A stretch of DNA of 64,000 nt, taken from assembly GCA_029851415.1 (NCBI GenBank), contig CM056741.1:71848282-71912281 (forward strand), given 5' to 3'. A program made the position numbers and the translations under genes. The DNA comes from Eretmocerus hayati (Eukaryota > Arthropoda > Insecta > Hymenoptera > Aphelinidae). A model generated the notes under the pieces. That model was not told where the DNA came from and ran no database searches. It saw only the letters and a list, made by a program, of their open reading frames with translations. Below, piece after piece: positions 12,863-23,720 of this stretch; position 1 is the first letter of the stretch; each line of letters opens with the position of its first letter.

Positions 12863-13203
12863 TGGGAATGTGCAATAATAATATCGGTTTTCAAGAAAAG
12901 AGATAGGAGAAACTGTAAGAATTATGGAGGATTCTGTCTCCCAATCGCGTGATTTCAGATCTAGTCAACCATTTCGATGGAGAGACTCAATGACCACATC
13001 GATTCAACTATCGGAGACTACCGAAGCGGATTCCGGCCAAACCGCTCAACAAGCGACCAAAGATCCACAGCCCGACAAATATCAGAGAAAAAATGGGTAG
13101 AGGCAGACCAAACGTACCACCTATTCATTGACTTCAAAAAAGTTTACGACTTAATCATTAGGTCAAAAATGTACGACACTTGTTGGACCAACGGATTTCA
13201 GTT
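12863..13203 (+). pseudogene. RTE-like reverse transcriptase fragment
   Basis: One frame encodes WECAIIISVFKK then NYGGFCLPIA, a later GFRPNRSTSDQ block and LFIDFKKVYDL. These match the order of RT fingers/palm motifs in RTE-type non-LTR elements (..IYKKGDR..NYRGISLL.., GFRPGRST, IDFKQAYD). Two in-frame stops lie near 12,949-12,960 and the YADD region is missing. It is an old, short fossil that cannot be functional. Confidence 0.75.
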
Positions 13204-13843
13204 AAGGTACACTGAGAGAAATCTACTAATAGTTTTCGTTAACTGAGGAGTAATTTTTATAAACACAGTAATACCGAGGCACCAGCGGGATCCATGAGTC
13301 TGAAGTTAGCAAGCAGATAGCAGACAGATGGCTCACGCGTATTTGAGGCAACCAACCCATGGAATGGAGCATGTCCATCCTTTTGTATGACGATAAAAAC
13401 CCTTCTGAATGACCAATACGCCCAAGAGAAATGTTGAATATCCATTGAATGCGATATTTGTCAATTCAATTGATTATTCCCTCTAATCAGATGGTTCGTA
13501 GTCTTCGAAGTTGTTTGACGTATCTAACTTCCCATTTATCAGAAAACGACTCATATTAGGATGTTACCCAGGTAATATTGATGGTGAACAATATGTAGGT
13601 ATCTCTGGATTTATGTAGGTATACGTATATGGGCAAATCTCAGGAACTATGCGGTTTCGACTTTGAAATTTCGAGAATTTCCAGAATGGCAGCACATCTC
13701 CGATAAACTTTTGTTTGGTCCAAGTAATGCTCAAACAATGATGAAATACTTGCGTAAATCATTTTGGAGCCCCGCCGTGGATTTGTGAGGGTGTAGAAGT
13801 TTTTCCCATGTATTTGCGTGGGACCCTCATATTTTCGTAATTC

Positions 13844-14335
13844 TAATTGGCTCGTGTGTATGTGAATACATGGCATCCTTGGTGTTGGAATAGAAGAAGA
13901 GAGATGAGTTCAATGGTTTACAGTGTTTTCTGAAGGTCTGTGGTACAAAATGTAGATGTGCCTCAACCGTCGAAACGCTCATTTTCGTCATTTGTCGATC
14001 CTCACAAGCCTCGCATCGCGACCGATATGAGGCTGTAGTAGGGGCGATTCTCATAGGCATTTCTTGAGGTACAAATATCAGTTTACACGTGGTTTCCATC
14101 CCAACGGAATCGAAATTTTCGTGTGCTACACGAAAAACGATTTTTTTGACCCCATTTACGCGAAAATAACTTTTCTCATTTCAAGCCGCATCGTCGTGCG
14201 GAATCGAGCACACTATCGTTCTTGGGCTAGATTTGTAGGTTTTTGGATGTAGAATAATATGTCGTTTCTACAGATACGAAATATTCACCGCCCCGAGTGC
14301 TGCATCCATTAGAAGAGCGATACAGGAGAAAATGT
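13844..14335 (+). repeat. Left arm of inverted repeat flanking the satellite
   Basis: This roughly 490-bp stretch is the inverted, about 75-80% similar partner of 20,531-20,992. Shared landmarks are ACCGCCCCGAGTGCTGCATCC near 14,290, the CGTGCGGAATCGAGCACACTAT block and the GTATGTGAATACATGGCAT block. The arms enclose the whole satellite region. Whether they are ends of one giant element or two dispersed copies in opposite orientation cannot be decided here. Confidence 0.6.
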
Positions 14336-14780
14336 AGAATCGGAGTTCGCTCCAACGAATCATCGGCACTCCGACGCATTGATAGGCACAGCCTCGGGCG
14401 AAAATTATATGTTTCTATGTATTATAATCCATCACATATCCAATTTTCAGACCGATCGGTGAACCGCCCCGCCTGTGGCGAGCTAAGGCGTGAGAGAACT
14501 ATGGCCCTGTTCGGTCGAAAATTGTGATTTTGTCACGAAGAAGCGTCTCCCAGTACCTTTCTATAGCAATTTTTAGACTTCTGAATGATGCAGAACTATT
14601 AAATATGAGTAGATCTTCAAAATGATCTAATGCGAGCGGCGGAAATAACGCGACTGTTGTTCTGACAACGTGAAAATAGGCCTGTTCGGCCAAACCGCAT
14701 ACTTCGTGAGATTTGCCCATATACGTATGTATAGGTGGATATATGTATATAGACATACACACATGATCACGAATTCCCGG

Positions 14781-16357
14781 TAACTCTGCATACATGTTCA
14801 AAATGGTCTTCTCTAACATATAAATTGGATCCAGAGAATGGACATGCCCCAAGATGGCGCTGCGACCCGATTATGGCAAGCAGACACTTGGGGGGCCATC
14901 GAAGTTGACACCTCATGCCGAATCCAGAGATGTCCATTTTCTGTAACTTTGCATACATGTTCAAAATGGTCTTCTCTAACATATATGTCAGATCCAGATG
15001 ATGGACATGTCCCAAAATGGCGCTGCGACCCGATTATGGCCAGCAGACACTTGGGGGGCCATCAAAATCGTCACTTCAGGTCGAATCCAGAGATGTCCAT
15101 TTTCTGTAACTTTGCATACATGTTCATAATGGTCTTCTCTAACATATATGTCAGATCCAGATGATGGACATGCCCCAAAATGGCGCTGCGACCCGATTAT
15201 GGCCAGCAGACATTTGGGGGGCCATCTTAATCGACACCTCAGGCCGAATCTAGAGATGTCCATTTCCTGTAACTCTGCATACATGTTCACGATGGTCTTT
15301 TCTAACATATATGTCGGATCCAGAGGATGGACATGCCCCAAAATGGCGCTGCGACCCGATTATGGCCAGCAGACACTTGGGGGCCATCAAAATCGTCACT
15401 TCAGGTCGAATCCAGAGATGTCCATTTTCTGTAACTTTGCATACATGTTCATAATGGTCTTCTCTAACATATATGTCAGATCCAGATGATGGACATGCCC
15501 CAAAATGGCGCTGCGACCCGATTATGGCCAGCAGACATTTGGGGGGCCATCTTAATCGACACCTCAGGCCGAATCTAGAGATGTCCATTTCCTGTAACTC
15601 TGCATACATGTTCACGATGGTCTTTTCTAACATATATGTCGGATCCAGAGGATGGACATGCCCCAAAATGGCGCTGCGACCCGATTATGGCCAGCAGACA
15701 CTTGGGGGCCATCAAAATCGTCACTTCAGGTCGAATCCAGAGATGTCCATTTTCTGTAACTTTGCATACATGTTCAAAATGGTCTTCTCTAACATATATG
15801 TCAGATCCAGATGATGGACACGCCCCAAAATGGCGCTGCGACCCGATTATGGCCAGCAGACATTTGGGGGGCCATCTTAATCGACACCTCAGGCCGAATC
15901 TAGAGATGTCCATTTCCTGTAACTCTGCATACATGTTCACGATGGTCTTTCCTAACATATATGTCAGATCCAGATGATGGACATGTCCCAAAATGGCGCT
16001 GCGACCCGATTATGGCGAGCAGACACTTGGGGGCCATCAAAATCGTCACTTTAGGTCGAATCCAGAGATGTCCATTTTCTGTAACTTTGCATACATGTTC
16101 AAAATGGTCTTCTCTAACATATATGTCAGATCCAGATGATGGACATGCCCCAAAATGGCGCTGCGACCCGATTATGGCCAGCAGACATTTGGGGGGCCAT
16201 CTTAATCGACACCTCAGGCCGAATCTAGAGATGTCCATTTCCTGTAACTCTGCATACATGTTCACGATGGTCTTTTCTAACATATATGTCGGATCCAGAG
16301 GATGGACATGCCCCAAATAGGTGCTGCAACCCGATTATGGCCAGCAGACACTTGGGG
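14781..16357 (+). repeat. 162/163-bp satellite with 325-bp dimer order, block 1
   Basis: About ten monomers. The ATGGCGCTGCG marker recurs at 14,854, 15,017, 15,180, 15,343, 15,505, 15,668, 15,830, 15,993 and 16,155, steps of 162 or 163 bp. Alternate monomers share diagnostic differences (TCTTAATCGACACCTCAGG versus ATCAAAATCGTCACTTCAGG), giving a 325-bp higher-order repeat. Long reading frames on both strands are artefacts of the repeat. The block ends at an inserted foldback element at 16,358. Confidence 0.95.
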
Positions 16358-16824
16358 TAGTGACCCTCTAGTAGTGATGAGCAGATCCCGCACCCCGCTC
16401 CGCCATGACTCCGCCCATCGAAATAAGGATCTAAACGCCCATCGTTCAAAATGATGTGGAATTACGGATCGAAATATTGCCACCACAAGAAAGTTATAAT
16501 GTTTTCCGAACTGGAAACTGATGAACAGCAGAGTTACTCGACTTTATTTAATCACGGAAAAGATGTAAATATCGTACATGGCAAAGAGAGCTCGAAAGAG
16601 AGACTTGATTCATTAGATTATCTCGGGGTATGGTGTCAGTCAACTCACTCCTAATTCCACCGAACACTCTAACGGATTCGGACAACTCGGATTCTTCAAC
16701 GATATTAGCATCTCATTTTGGTGTGACAAGCAGACTGACAAGTAGTATAACAACAATACCTAAAACCCAAGCTCCCTCGGGGGAGCCGATGAACATGTGC
16801 GACCTTTGAACATTACAACATAGA

Positions 16825-16894
16825 GATTTCCAGTGGTGGAGTGGCATATCTTTTGCCTCGTGATCCAAAGGTCGTGGGTTCAAATCACCCTTCG
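16825..16894 (+). ncRNA. tRNA-Thr-like module, left arm of foldback
   Basis: AGTGGTGGAGTGGCATATC (A-box-like), an anticodon-arm hairpin CTTTTG...CCAAAG, and GGGTTCAAATC (B-box-like) follow in tRNA order. The apparent anticodon is CGT if the loop is set as CTCGTGA. No acceptor stem is evident. The mirrored copy is at 17,333-17,402. Confidence 0.5.
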
Positions 16895-17332
16895 GCCAAA
16901 TTTTTTTTTCGGAAAACTTTTCTCATACTTCACAACACTTTTTTAATTACTCGATTAATATTGTCTGATTTTTTAAGCTTTTATCACAATTTTATTTCAG
17001 CGGTTCTTGTAACTATCTTATAAATGTTTATGAAACAATGTTATATTTTCGGTAGGTCTGAACGATCACATTCATTTCGATTTGAAATCTTCGAGAAATC
17101 TTCAACTCCAATGAAATGAATGTTTTGTAAGTTCACGAGCAGATGAGCTATAAGAATTTGAGGCACGGTAGATATTGCTAACATACGAATAACAATATTT
17201 ATGGGATTATTCCACGAATACCTGGGGTGAATTCGGAATAAAAGCTCAAAAGATCTGAAAATATTAATCGAGTAATTAAAAAGGTGTTGTGGAGTATAAA
17301 AAAAAGTTTCCGGGAAAAAAAAATTCGTCCGA

Positions 17333-17402
17333 AGGCTGGTTTGAACCCACGACCTTTTGGTTACGAGGCAAAAGGTATACCATTCGACCAATAAGCATCT
17401 CT
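17333..17402 (-). ncRNA. tRNA-Thr-like module, right arm of foldback
   Basis: Read on the - strand: TTGGTCGAATGGTATACC, a 7-bp hairpin CCTTTTG/CAAAAGG around CCTCGTAAC, then GGGTTCAAACC. This is better preserved than the left-arm copy. The same hairpin-plus-B-box design is found in the TA-target element at 1,132 and 34,660. Confidence 0.5.
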
Positions 17403-17874
17403 ATATCAAATAGTTCAAAGGTCGTACATGTTCATCGGCTCCCCCGAGGGGGCTTGGGTTTTAGGCATTATTGTTGTAGTGTATCATTTATCACATTAAA
17501 ATGGGATATTGCTGAAGAGTCCGGACTGTCCCAATCCACAAAAGTGTTCGGTGGAGGAGTGGGTATTGATTCTTGACACCATAACCCGACATAACCTATG
17601 AACCAAGCTCGGAACCAATTGTCAAACTCTTCGCCGAATACGATATCAACATTCCCTTCCTGATTACATGAAGGCGAGTAAATCTGAAGATGATGAGTTA
17701 TATCAGCAAGAAACATTCAGACTCGCCCACGGTCGTGACATTTTGATTCCGGACTGTGATTCAGTTTGAACTTAGGCGGCTCAATCCTTCTCCCACTCTT
17801 CACTTTAGATCCTTATTTTCGACCAATGAGAAGCGCCGCTGGAGGATCTGCTTATCGCTACTAGAGGGTCACTA

Positions 17875-18418
17875 TTGGGGGGCCACCGAAGTCGACACCT
17901 CAGGCCGAATTCAGAGATGTCCATTTCCTGTAACTTCGCATACATGTTCAAAATGGTCTTCTCTAACATATATGTCGGATTCAGATGATGGACATGCCCC
18001 AAAATGGCGCTGCGACCCGATTATGGCCAGCAGACACTTGGGGGGGGGGGCATCAAAATCGACACCTCAGGTCGAATCTAGAGATGTCCATTTCCTGTAA
18101 CTCTGCATACATGTTCAAAATGGTCTTTTCTAACATATATGTTGGATTCAGAGAGTGAACATGCCCCAAAATGGCGCTGTGGCCAGATTATGGCCAGCAG
18201 ACACTTGGGGGGGGGGGGGGGGCATCGACGTCGACACCTCAGGCCGAATCTAGAGATGTCCATTTTCTGTAACTCTGCATACATGTTCTAAATGGTCTCC
18301 TCTAACATATATGTCGGATCCATATAATGGACATGCTCCAAAATGGCGCTGCGACCCGATTATGGCCAGCAGACACTTGGGGGGCCATCTAAATCGACAC
18401 CTCGAGTCGAATCTAGAG
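17875..18418 (+). repeat. Satellite block 2
   Basis: Continuation of the 163-bp satellite after the foldback insertion, about 3.3 monomers. They are more diverged from each other than block 1 and carry G runs at 18,040-18,050 and 18,207-18,222 in place of the usual GGGGGG. The block ends at 18,418 where a second foldback element begins. Confidence 0.9.
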
Positions 18419-19441
18419 CACTGAAAATCTATCGGGGTTAGGTCATTCCCGACGTCGGAGTTGCCGCATTACCGATCGCTCGGTGTTCCTCGATTCTCAA
18501 TTTCGGGGTTCTCTGGCCCCTGATGAAAGTAAACAAGAAGACGGAGCAGAATGACTGCAGGTTAGAATCCTATTAGGATGATTAAACCAATTGATTTTGA
18601 TTGATAACGTTGATTGAATATGAATATGAATAAATGTTTACCTACAGGTTAAGAAATTTTCTTGAATGGAAAGCTAACATTGAAGAGTGCTCAATTTCAA
18701 GGCAATACCCGCGTCGACAACTGCTTTGAGAGAAAGTGTAGCGTTCGATGAATATTAGACTTACTCACTCTGAATTAACTTGAGGTTTTTCAAAAAATTT
18801 TTGAAGCGTAATTAGGTAATCCGTACGGTATGGACTAAATGAGTAGATAGGGTTTTCCTAGATACCAAGAAAAGAGCAGTGCTCCAAAAGGTTGAAGATG
18901 TGGTATATGTTGGATACAAAATCTTAGTGATTCGTAATTGATAAAAGCCCACTCGTTATACTAACTCGTAGAACGGCATGACTTTTTCCAAAACTCCCGA
19001 AGATTTTAATTTACGTATGTTTTACTCAAATCGGAGAGATCACTCTAATCAACTTCCGAAAAAATTGGAAAATATGGTTGTAATTCCAACGCGAGTTCAT
19101 CGAACATTTATCGAAGTCTACACTTTCTCTCAATGCAGTCGTGATTACGAGTATTGCCATTGAATGTGATACTTTTTCATGTTATCTTTACATTCGAGAA
19201 AAATTGATAGCGTTGCAGATAAACATCTATTCATGTTCAAATTCAATAATCGTCATCGTTCAAATTCAATCAGTTCAATCATCTTATTAGGATTTTAACC
19301 TGCAGTCATTCTGCTCCGTCTTCTTGTTTACTTTTGTCGGGGGCCAGAGAACTCCGAAATCGAGAATCGAGGAACACCGAACAATCGGTAGTGCGGCAAC
19401 TCCGACGTCGGTAATGACCTAACCCCGATAAATTTTCAGTG
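18419..19441. mobile_element. 1.02-kb foldback element, CACTGAAAAT termini
   Basis: It starts CACTGAAAATCTATCGGGG and ends with the complement ...CCCCGATAAATTTTCAGTG. The intact satellite sequence CTAGAGATGTCC is split as CTAGAG/AGATGTCC, giving an AG 2-bp duplication. The arms of about 480 bp are complementary almost to the centre, sharing the CCGACGTCGGAGTTGCCGC, CAAGAAGACGGAGCAGAATG and GAGAGAAAGTGTAG blocks. No coding capacity. Confidence 0.85.
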
Positions 19442-19697
19442 AGATGTCCATTCAACGTTACTCTGCATACCTGTTTGAAATGATCCTTCCTAACATATAG
19501 GTCGAATCCAGAAGATGGACATGCCCCAAAATGGCCCTGCAACGCGATTATGGCCAGCAGACACTTGGAGGTCCATCGATGTCGACACCTCAGACTTAAC
19601 CTAGAGATGTCCATCTTCTGTAACTCTGCATTCATGTTCAAAATGGTCTCCACTAACATATATGTCGGATCCAGAGAATGGACATCCCCCAAAACTC
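19442..19697 (+). repeat. Satellite block 3
   Basis: Last 1.5 monomers of the satellite, ending abruptly at CCCCCAAAA before unrelated sequence. Monomer identity is lower than in block 1, which fits decay at an array edge. Confidence 0.85.
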
Positions 19698-20530
19698 AGT
19701 TTAGATGAGAATTCAGCTCAAAATATCGTTTTGTCAGTCGTGAAGACCGATTTTCCCGCACAGATGGACTGGAAGGCGGGTTTCCCTCGTCATGTAAGTG
19801 TTATCGAACAATTTATGACAATGGACATCTTTCCGTTCCCCATCTGAAACCGTCATCCTCAAGTTAGCTCATCTGTCTGCCATCTGTCTGCTGATATCGA
19901 AATTCTACAACATGTCCATTTCTTCTTTCTCGATTTCATGGAATGGACATTGTCTATTTTTCCGATTATATAATCCTACGCGTCACTATCTCATCTGTCT
20001 GCTAACTTCAGACTCATGCGGGATCCTCAATAGTTTTTGTTAAAATGGTAACAGAATTTATTAATGCGGAAGTAAAATTTATTAAGCAGTTTACAACTTT
20101 TGTTGACGATGACACAAATCTTGATACGGGCGCCCAAACTAATATCAAATTGATAGTTTGTTGTATTATATGAAGTAGTTAGTTAGTCAATGTTGGTAGG
20201 GCTCATCTGGAAATTCAATTATATGATGCACGCTCAATTATATACATTATATATTTACGCACTTAGAATTAAACTAACACATCAATCTTATCATCTTATA
20301 TATTATTATGTTATAAGTCTTTACATATGTACACATATCATTATACATTATTTTACGCACTACCGATATCGCTTACACGGGTTCACGCAAACAATTTATG
20401 TTCATGTGAAGGTATGGAACTCGTATATATACAAACCATGTCAGATTTGACCGCTTGCGAGTAAGCCCCATCCACCTATAAACGAGCTGATTGCTAGCCG
20501 ATATAGACAAGATACGCGGAAAATGAATAT
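19698..20530. other. AT-rich sequence without recognised gene
   Basis: Short remnants of satellite-like text (ATGGACATCTTTCC, ATGGACATTGTC) occur to about 19,990. After 20,160 the sequence is very AT-rich, with many TATA-like strings. No gene is seen. Confidence 0.5.
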
Positions 20531-20992
20531 ACATTTTTCCCTGTATTTCTCTTCTAATGGATGCAACACTCGGGGCGGTGAACATTTCGTATCTGTAGAA
20601 ATGACATCTTGTTCCACTCTCAAAAACCTACAAATTTAGCCCAAAAACGATAGTGTGCTCGATCCCGCATGACGATGCGGCTTAAAATGGTTTTGCGTAA
20701 ATCGAGTCAAAAGAATCGTTTTCCGCGTAGCACACGAAAATTTCCATTCTGTTGAGATTGAAACCAACTGTAAACTATGCTATGAGAGTCGCCCCTACTA
20801 CAGACTCATCTCGGTCGTAATGCGAGGCTTGTTAGAATTGACAAATGACGAAAATGAGCGTTTTGGCGGCTGAGGCACATCTTCATTTTGTACGGCAAAC
20901 CTCCAGATGACACTGTAAACTATTAAACTTTTCTCCTTTTCTCTATTCTAACACCGAGCATGCCATGTATTCACATACACATGTGCCAATCG
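20531..20992 (-). repeat. Right arm of inverted repeat flanking the satellite
   Basis: Inverted partner of 13,844-14,335. It contains GATGCAACACTCGGGGCGGT and the complement of the CGTGTGCTACACGAAAA block. Confidence 0.6.
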
Positions 20993-21977
20993 CCGATATT
21001 TCTGCAACGGAAATCTACAAACGACAAGCGGGTGGTCTAGCTCCACCGTTGCAAGAATACCGAGAGTTATATCGTGAGTATCACAATGTGCGTATGCTTG
21101 TCGGAATCAGTGGATCCGGAAGACTTGCGCTATGAAGCGATTCATTCTCTCAACGGGTTCATTCACGACGCAGCGAACAAGATTCGCGAGTCGAGGGTCC
21201 GTCATAGCAGTCGACGCATTGAGAAAGAACGCACTCGCCTTGAACGAAAAATTGTGGCTTCAACTGATCAGTTATGAGGTCAAAATTCTTGAAAGAGGTT
21301 GAGTTCTTGGAAAATTCCATACATGAACCTCTCAGGAATGGGTGATACCAAGCAGATTCGAGTTCTGCTGTTTAAGTTTAAAAGCTCTATCTGCTCAAAT
21401 TCGAATACAATGTTTGGAAAAGTTTGCATCAAAGGTTGATCATGAACACTAATTGAATCGGTATCCAGTGGCTGGGAGGTAGAAAAATATTCGAAAAAGA
21501 TAGTGGCTTCCGCTGCTCACCTATGGGATCAAAATTCCGAAGAGTGGGTGGGTTTTGTGTGAATTCCAAACGTGAACAAGAATGGTTATATCAGCCAGAT
21601 TCGAGTTCTTCATTTTGATTATTGTAGTTCTGTCAGCTGAAATTTGGCTACAAAGTTAGAGAAAAGCTGGCATCAAAGGTAAAATATGAAGACGAGTAGA
21701 ACCAGTATCCCGTGACTGGGGATTAGGAAAATGTTTGACAAAAATGTGGCTTTGACTGCTCACCTATATATGGGATCCAAATTCTAAAGAATGGATGGTT
21801 TTTGTGTGATTTTCAAACGTAAACGTACTACTACAGAATGGTACCAAGCAGATTCAAGTTTTGCATACTGATTGTGGGAGTTCTGCCAGCTAAAATCTGA
21901 CAAGAAAGTCTGAGAAGACTTCCCATCAAAGTAAATTGTAAGTTCAAGTCGCAACAATAACCCATAACTGGAGATAG

Positions 21978-22345
21978 AATAGTACATTACGCGACAAGGG
22001 CCGAAAGTGACCCATCGCGGCCCGGGTAGGTTGCCCCACGAGCCGGCAGGCGAGGGTGGCATACCCGCGGCCGCGATGGGTTATTTTCGGCCCGAGGTGC
22101 GTACACTACTTTTCGGTGACACTTGTATCGAAATTCTATGCTTTCCGACGCGATGTTGGGGCAAAATACCGCTCCGCTGTACAGGTTAGAAAACGTCGGA
22201 GCATGCAATGTAGTGGCCCGAGGGCGCAGCCCGAGGGCTACTGCGCATGCTCACTCGTTTTCTAGCCTGGGCGGCATTGCGGCATTTTCTGCCCCGGGAT
22301 CGGGGCGGAAACCATAGGCTTTCGATGCCAGTGTGCCGAAAAATT
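21978..22345. mobile_element. Twin-palindrome element, copy 1
   Basis: Two adjacent hairpins. The first (21,978-22,113) runs from AATAGTACATTACGCGAC to GTGCGTACACTACTTTT, with arms sharing GGCCGAAAGTGACCCATCGCGG. The second (22,110-22,345) runs from TTTTCGGTGACACTTGTATCG to its complement CGATGCCAGTGTGCCGAAAAA. It interrupts a tandem unit. Homologues at 27,015 and 55,374 have the same two-hairpin order. Confidence 0.75.
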
Positions 22346-22423
22346 ATTTGTAAATTGTGACTCCAATAGCCCATCTATGAGATCATAATTTTTAGAGGGG
22401 TGCAAAGGTTTTCCTAGCTGTCT

Positions 22424-22459
22424 CATAGAGATATTACGAAATTTCGTAATATCTCTATG
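22424..22459. repeat. 36-bp perfect palindrome flanked by an 8-bp direct repeat
   Basis: The half-site CATAGAGATATTACGAAA is followed immediately by its exact complement, with no spacer. AGCTGTCT lies directly on each side (22,416-22,423 and 22,460-22,467). The half-site contains ATATTACG, the terminal motif of the larger palindromic elements. It may be a minimal element or a deletion remnant of one. Confidence 0.85.
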
Positions 22460-22547
22460 AGCTGTCTACGTCTCAAACGCGATTTCCGCGTTTGCGCTGT
22501 GGCGCAGCTAAAAAATGTCGTTTGAAACTCATGCTGCGGACTCGTCA

Positions 22548-23144
22548 CATAATACAATCTGTTACAGAAGGTATGTACATAATGTAACCGGGGGGTAGCG
22601 AGAACATTGTCAATTGTATTCGGGCATTTCAAACTTCTGTAAACCCTCGTGGTTTTTGTAGCTCTTCCGCAAAGTTTGGCATTTCAGTGTAACGCTAGAT
22701 GTGTAATGTTTATCCATCTTCTGCTGTACAGTTTTGCGTACGCGAAGCTGGACCTCGCGCGCGCGAGAATCTCTATCCGGCACCAGGCTGATTCGCGTAC
22801 GCGAGCACAGGGATTCCTCGCGCACGTGAGTCATGGTTATACGTTCGCGTACGCGAGTCTCGGAATGCTTGCGCACGCAAGGGATCCCTGTACTCGCGTA
22901 CGCGAATCAGCTCGTTGCCGGATAGAGATTCTCGCGCGCGCGAGGTCTAACGCAAATCGGTACAGCAGAAGATGACGAATCATTACACGTCTAGCGTTAC
23001 ACTAAAATGCCATACTCTGCGAAAGCACTACGAAAACCACGAGGGTTTACAAAGAATTTGAAATGCACGAATAAAATTTACAATTTTTTTGCTCTACCCC
23101 GGTAATAGTATGTACACACCTTCTGTAACAGATTGCATACTATG
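22548..23144. mobile_element. 0.6-kb foldback element
   Basis: Ends CAATCTGTTACAGAAGG and complement. Arms of nearly 300 bp are complementary to the centre near 22,850. Shared blocks include AACCCTCGTGGTTTT, TCTGCTGTAC, CTCGCGCGCGCGAG and ATTCGCGTACGCGA. It lies exactly where the surrounding 250-bp array changes orientation. Confidence 0.85.
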
Positions 23145-23720
23145 GGAGAATTCCACGCGTGAACTTCTTTAACATAGTGATATCAATAATTTCCGAATTT
23201 GGAATTGACACAAAACCCGCCCATCTTTCAGAATTTTGATCCCATAGGTGAGCAAGCGGAAGCCACAATCTTTTACAAACATTTCTCTACCTCCCAGCTA
23301 CTGGAAATCGGTTCAATTCGTGTTCATAATCTACCTTTGATACAAACTTTTCCAAACTTTGTATTCAAATCCAAGCTGATAGAACTTTTGAACTCAAAGA
23401 GCAAAACTCGAATCTGCTCGGTATCACCAATTTCTGAAAGGTTCGTGCATAAAATTTCCCAAGAACTCAACCACTTTTGAGAACTTTGATCTCATAACTG
23501 AACAGTCGAAGATACAAGTTTTCGTGTATTTATTTACGTCTCTATGGTGGGATACTGCTCTAGCTCGTGCATATTATCTGTCTACCTATGATGCAGACTT
23601 TTTTCAGACTTTGTCTTCAGATTCTGGTTGAGAAAATGTTTAGAACTCAAAAGCAGTATTCAAATCTGTTGTGTATAACTATTTTCTAGTGTAAGGTACG
23701 GAATCCCGCTGTAAATTTTA
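23145..23720 (-). repeat. ~250-bp tandem array, inverted part
   Basis: Complementary copies of the units at 21,250-22,547, for example TTTTGATCCCATAGGTGAGCAAGCGGAAGCC near 23,235 and GAACTTTGATCTCATAACTGAAC near 23,480. A further diverged unit in the same orientation lies at about 25,930-26,200. Confidence 0.7.

Larger units (their letters stand above)
16358..17874. mobile_element. 1.5-kb foldback element with tRNA-like arms, inserted in satellite
   Basis: The ends are TAGTGACCCTCTAGTAG and its exact complement, flanked by the satellite hexamer TTGGGG duplicated at 16,352-16,357 and 17,875-17,880. The left half (to about 17,100) is complementary to the right half (from about 17,130), so the element is essentially one long hairpin of about 740-bp arms. 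Shared landmarks are GCCTCGTRAYCCAAAAGGTCG-like sequence, CTCCCTCGGGGGAGCCGATG and the TTTAATTACTCGATTAATATT block. Each arm carries a tRNA-like module. No transposase is present. Confidence 0.85.
21250..22547 (+). repeat. ~250-bp degenerate tandem array, forward part
   Basis: The block GTGGCTTCAACTGATCASYTATGRGRTCAAAATTC recurs at about 21,254, 21,505 and 21,745, and again at 22,353 after an inserted element (21,978-22,345). Companion blocks (GATTCGAGTTCT, ATCAAAGGT, GTATCCMGTGRCTGG) keep the same order. The same units run in the opposite direction from 23,145. Confidence 0.75.

Noticed and set aside
14988..16320. Several 113-138 codon frames on both strands
   Set aside because: They repeat with the 162/163-bp satellite and differ only by monomer; both strands are equally open, so they are not genes.
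20220..20360. AT-rich stretch as a replication origin
   Set aside because: AT-richness alone is not evidence; no supporting motif or context is visible.
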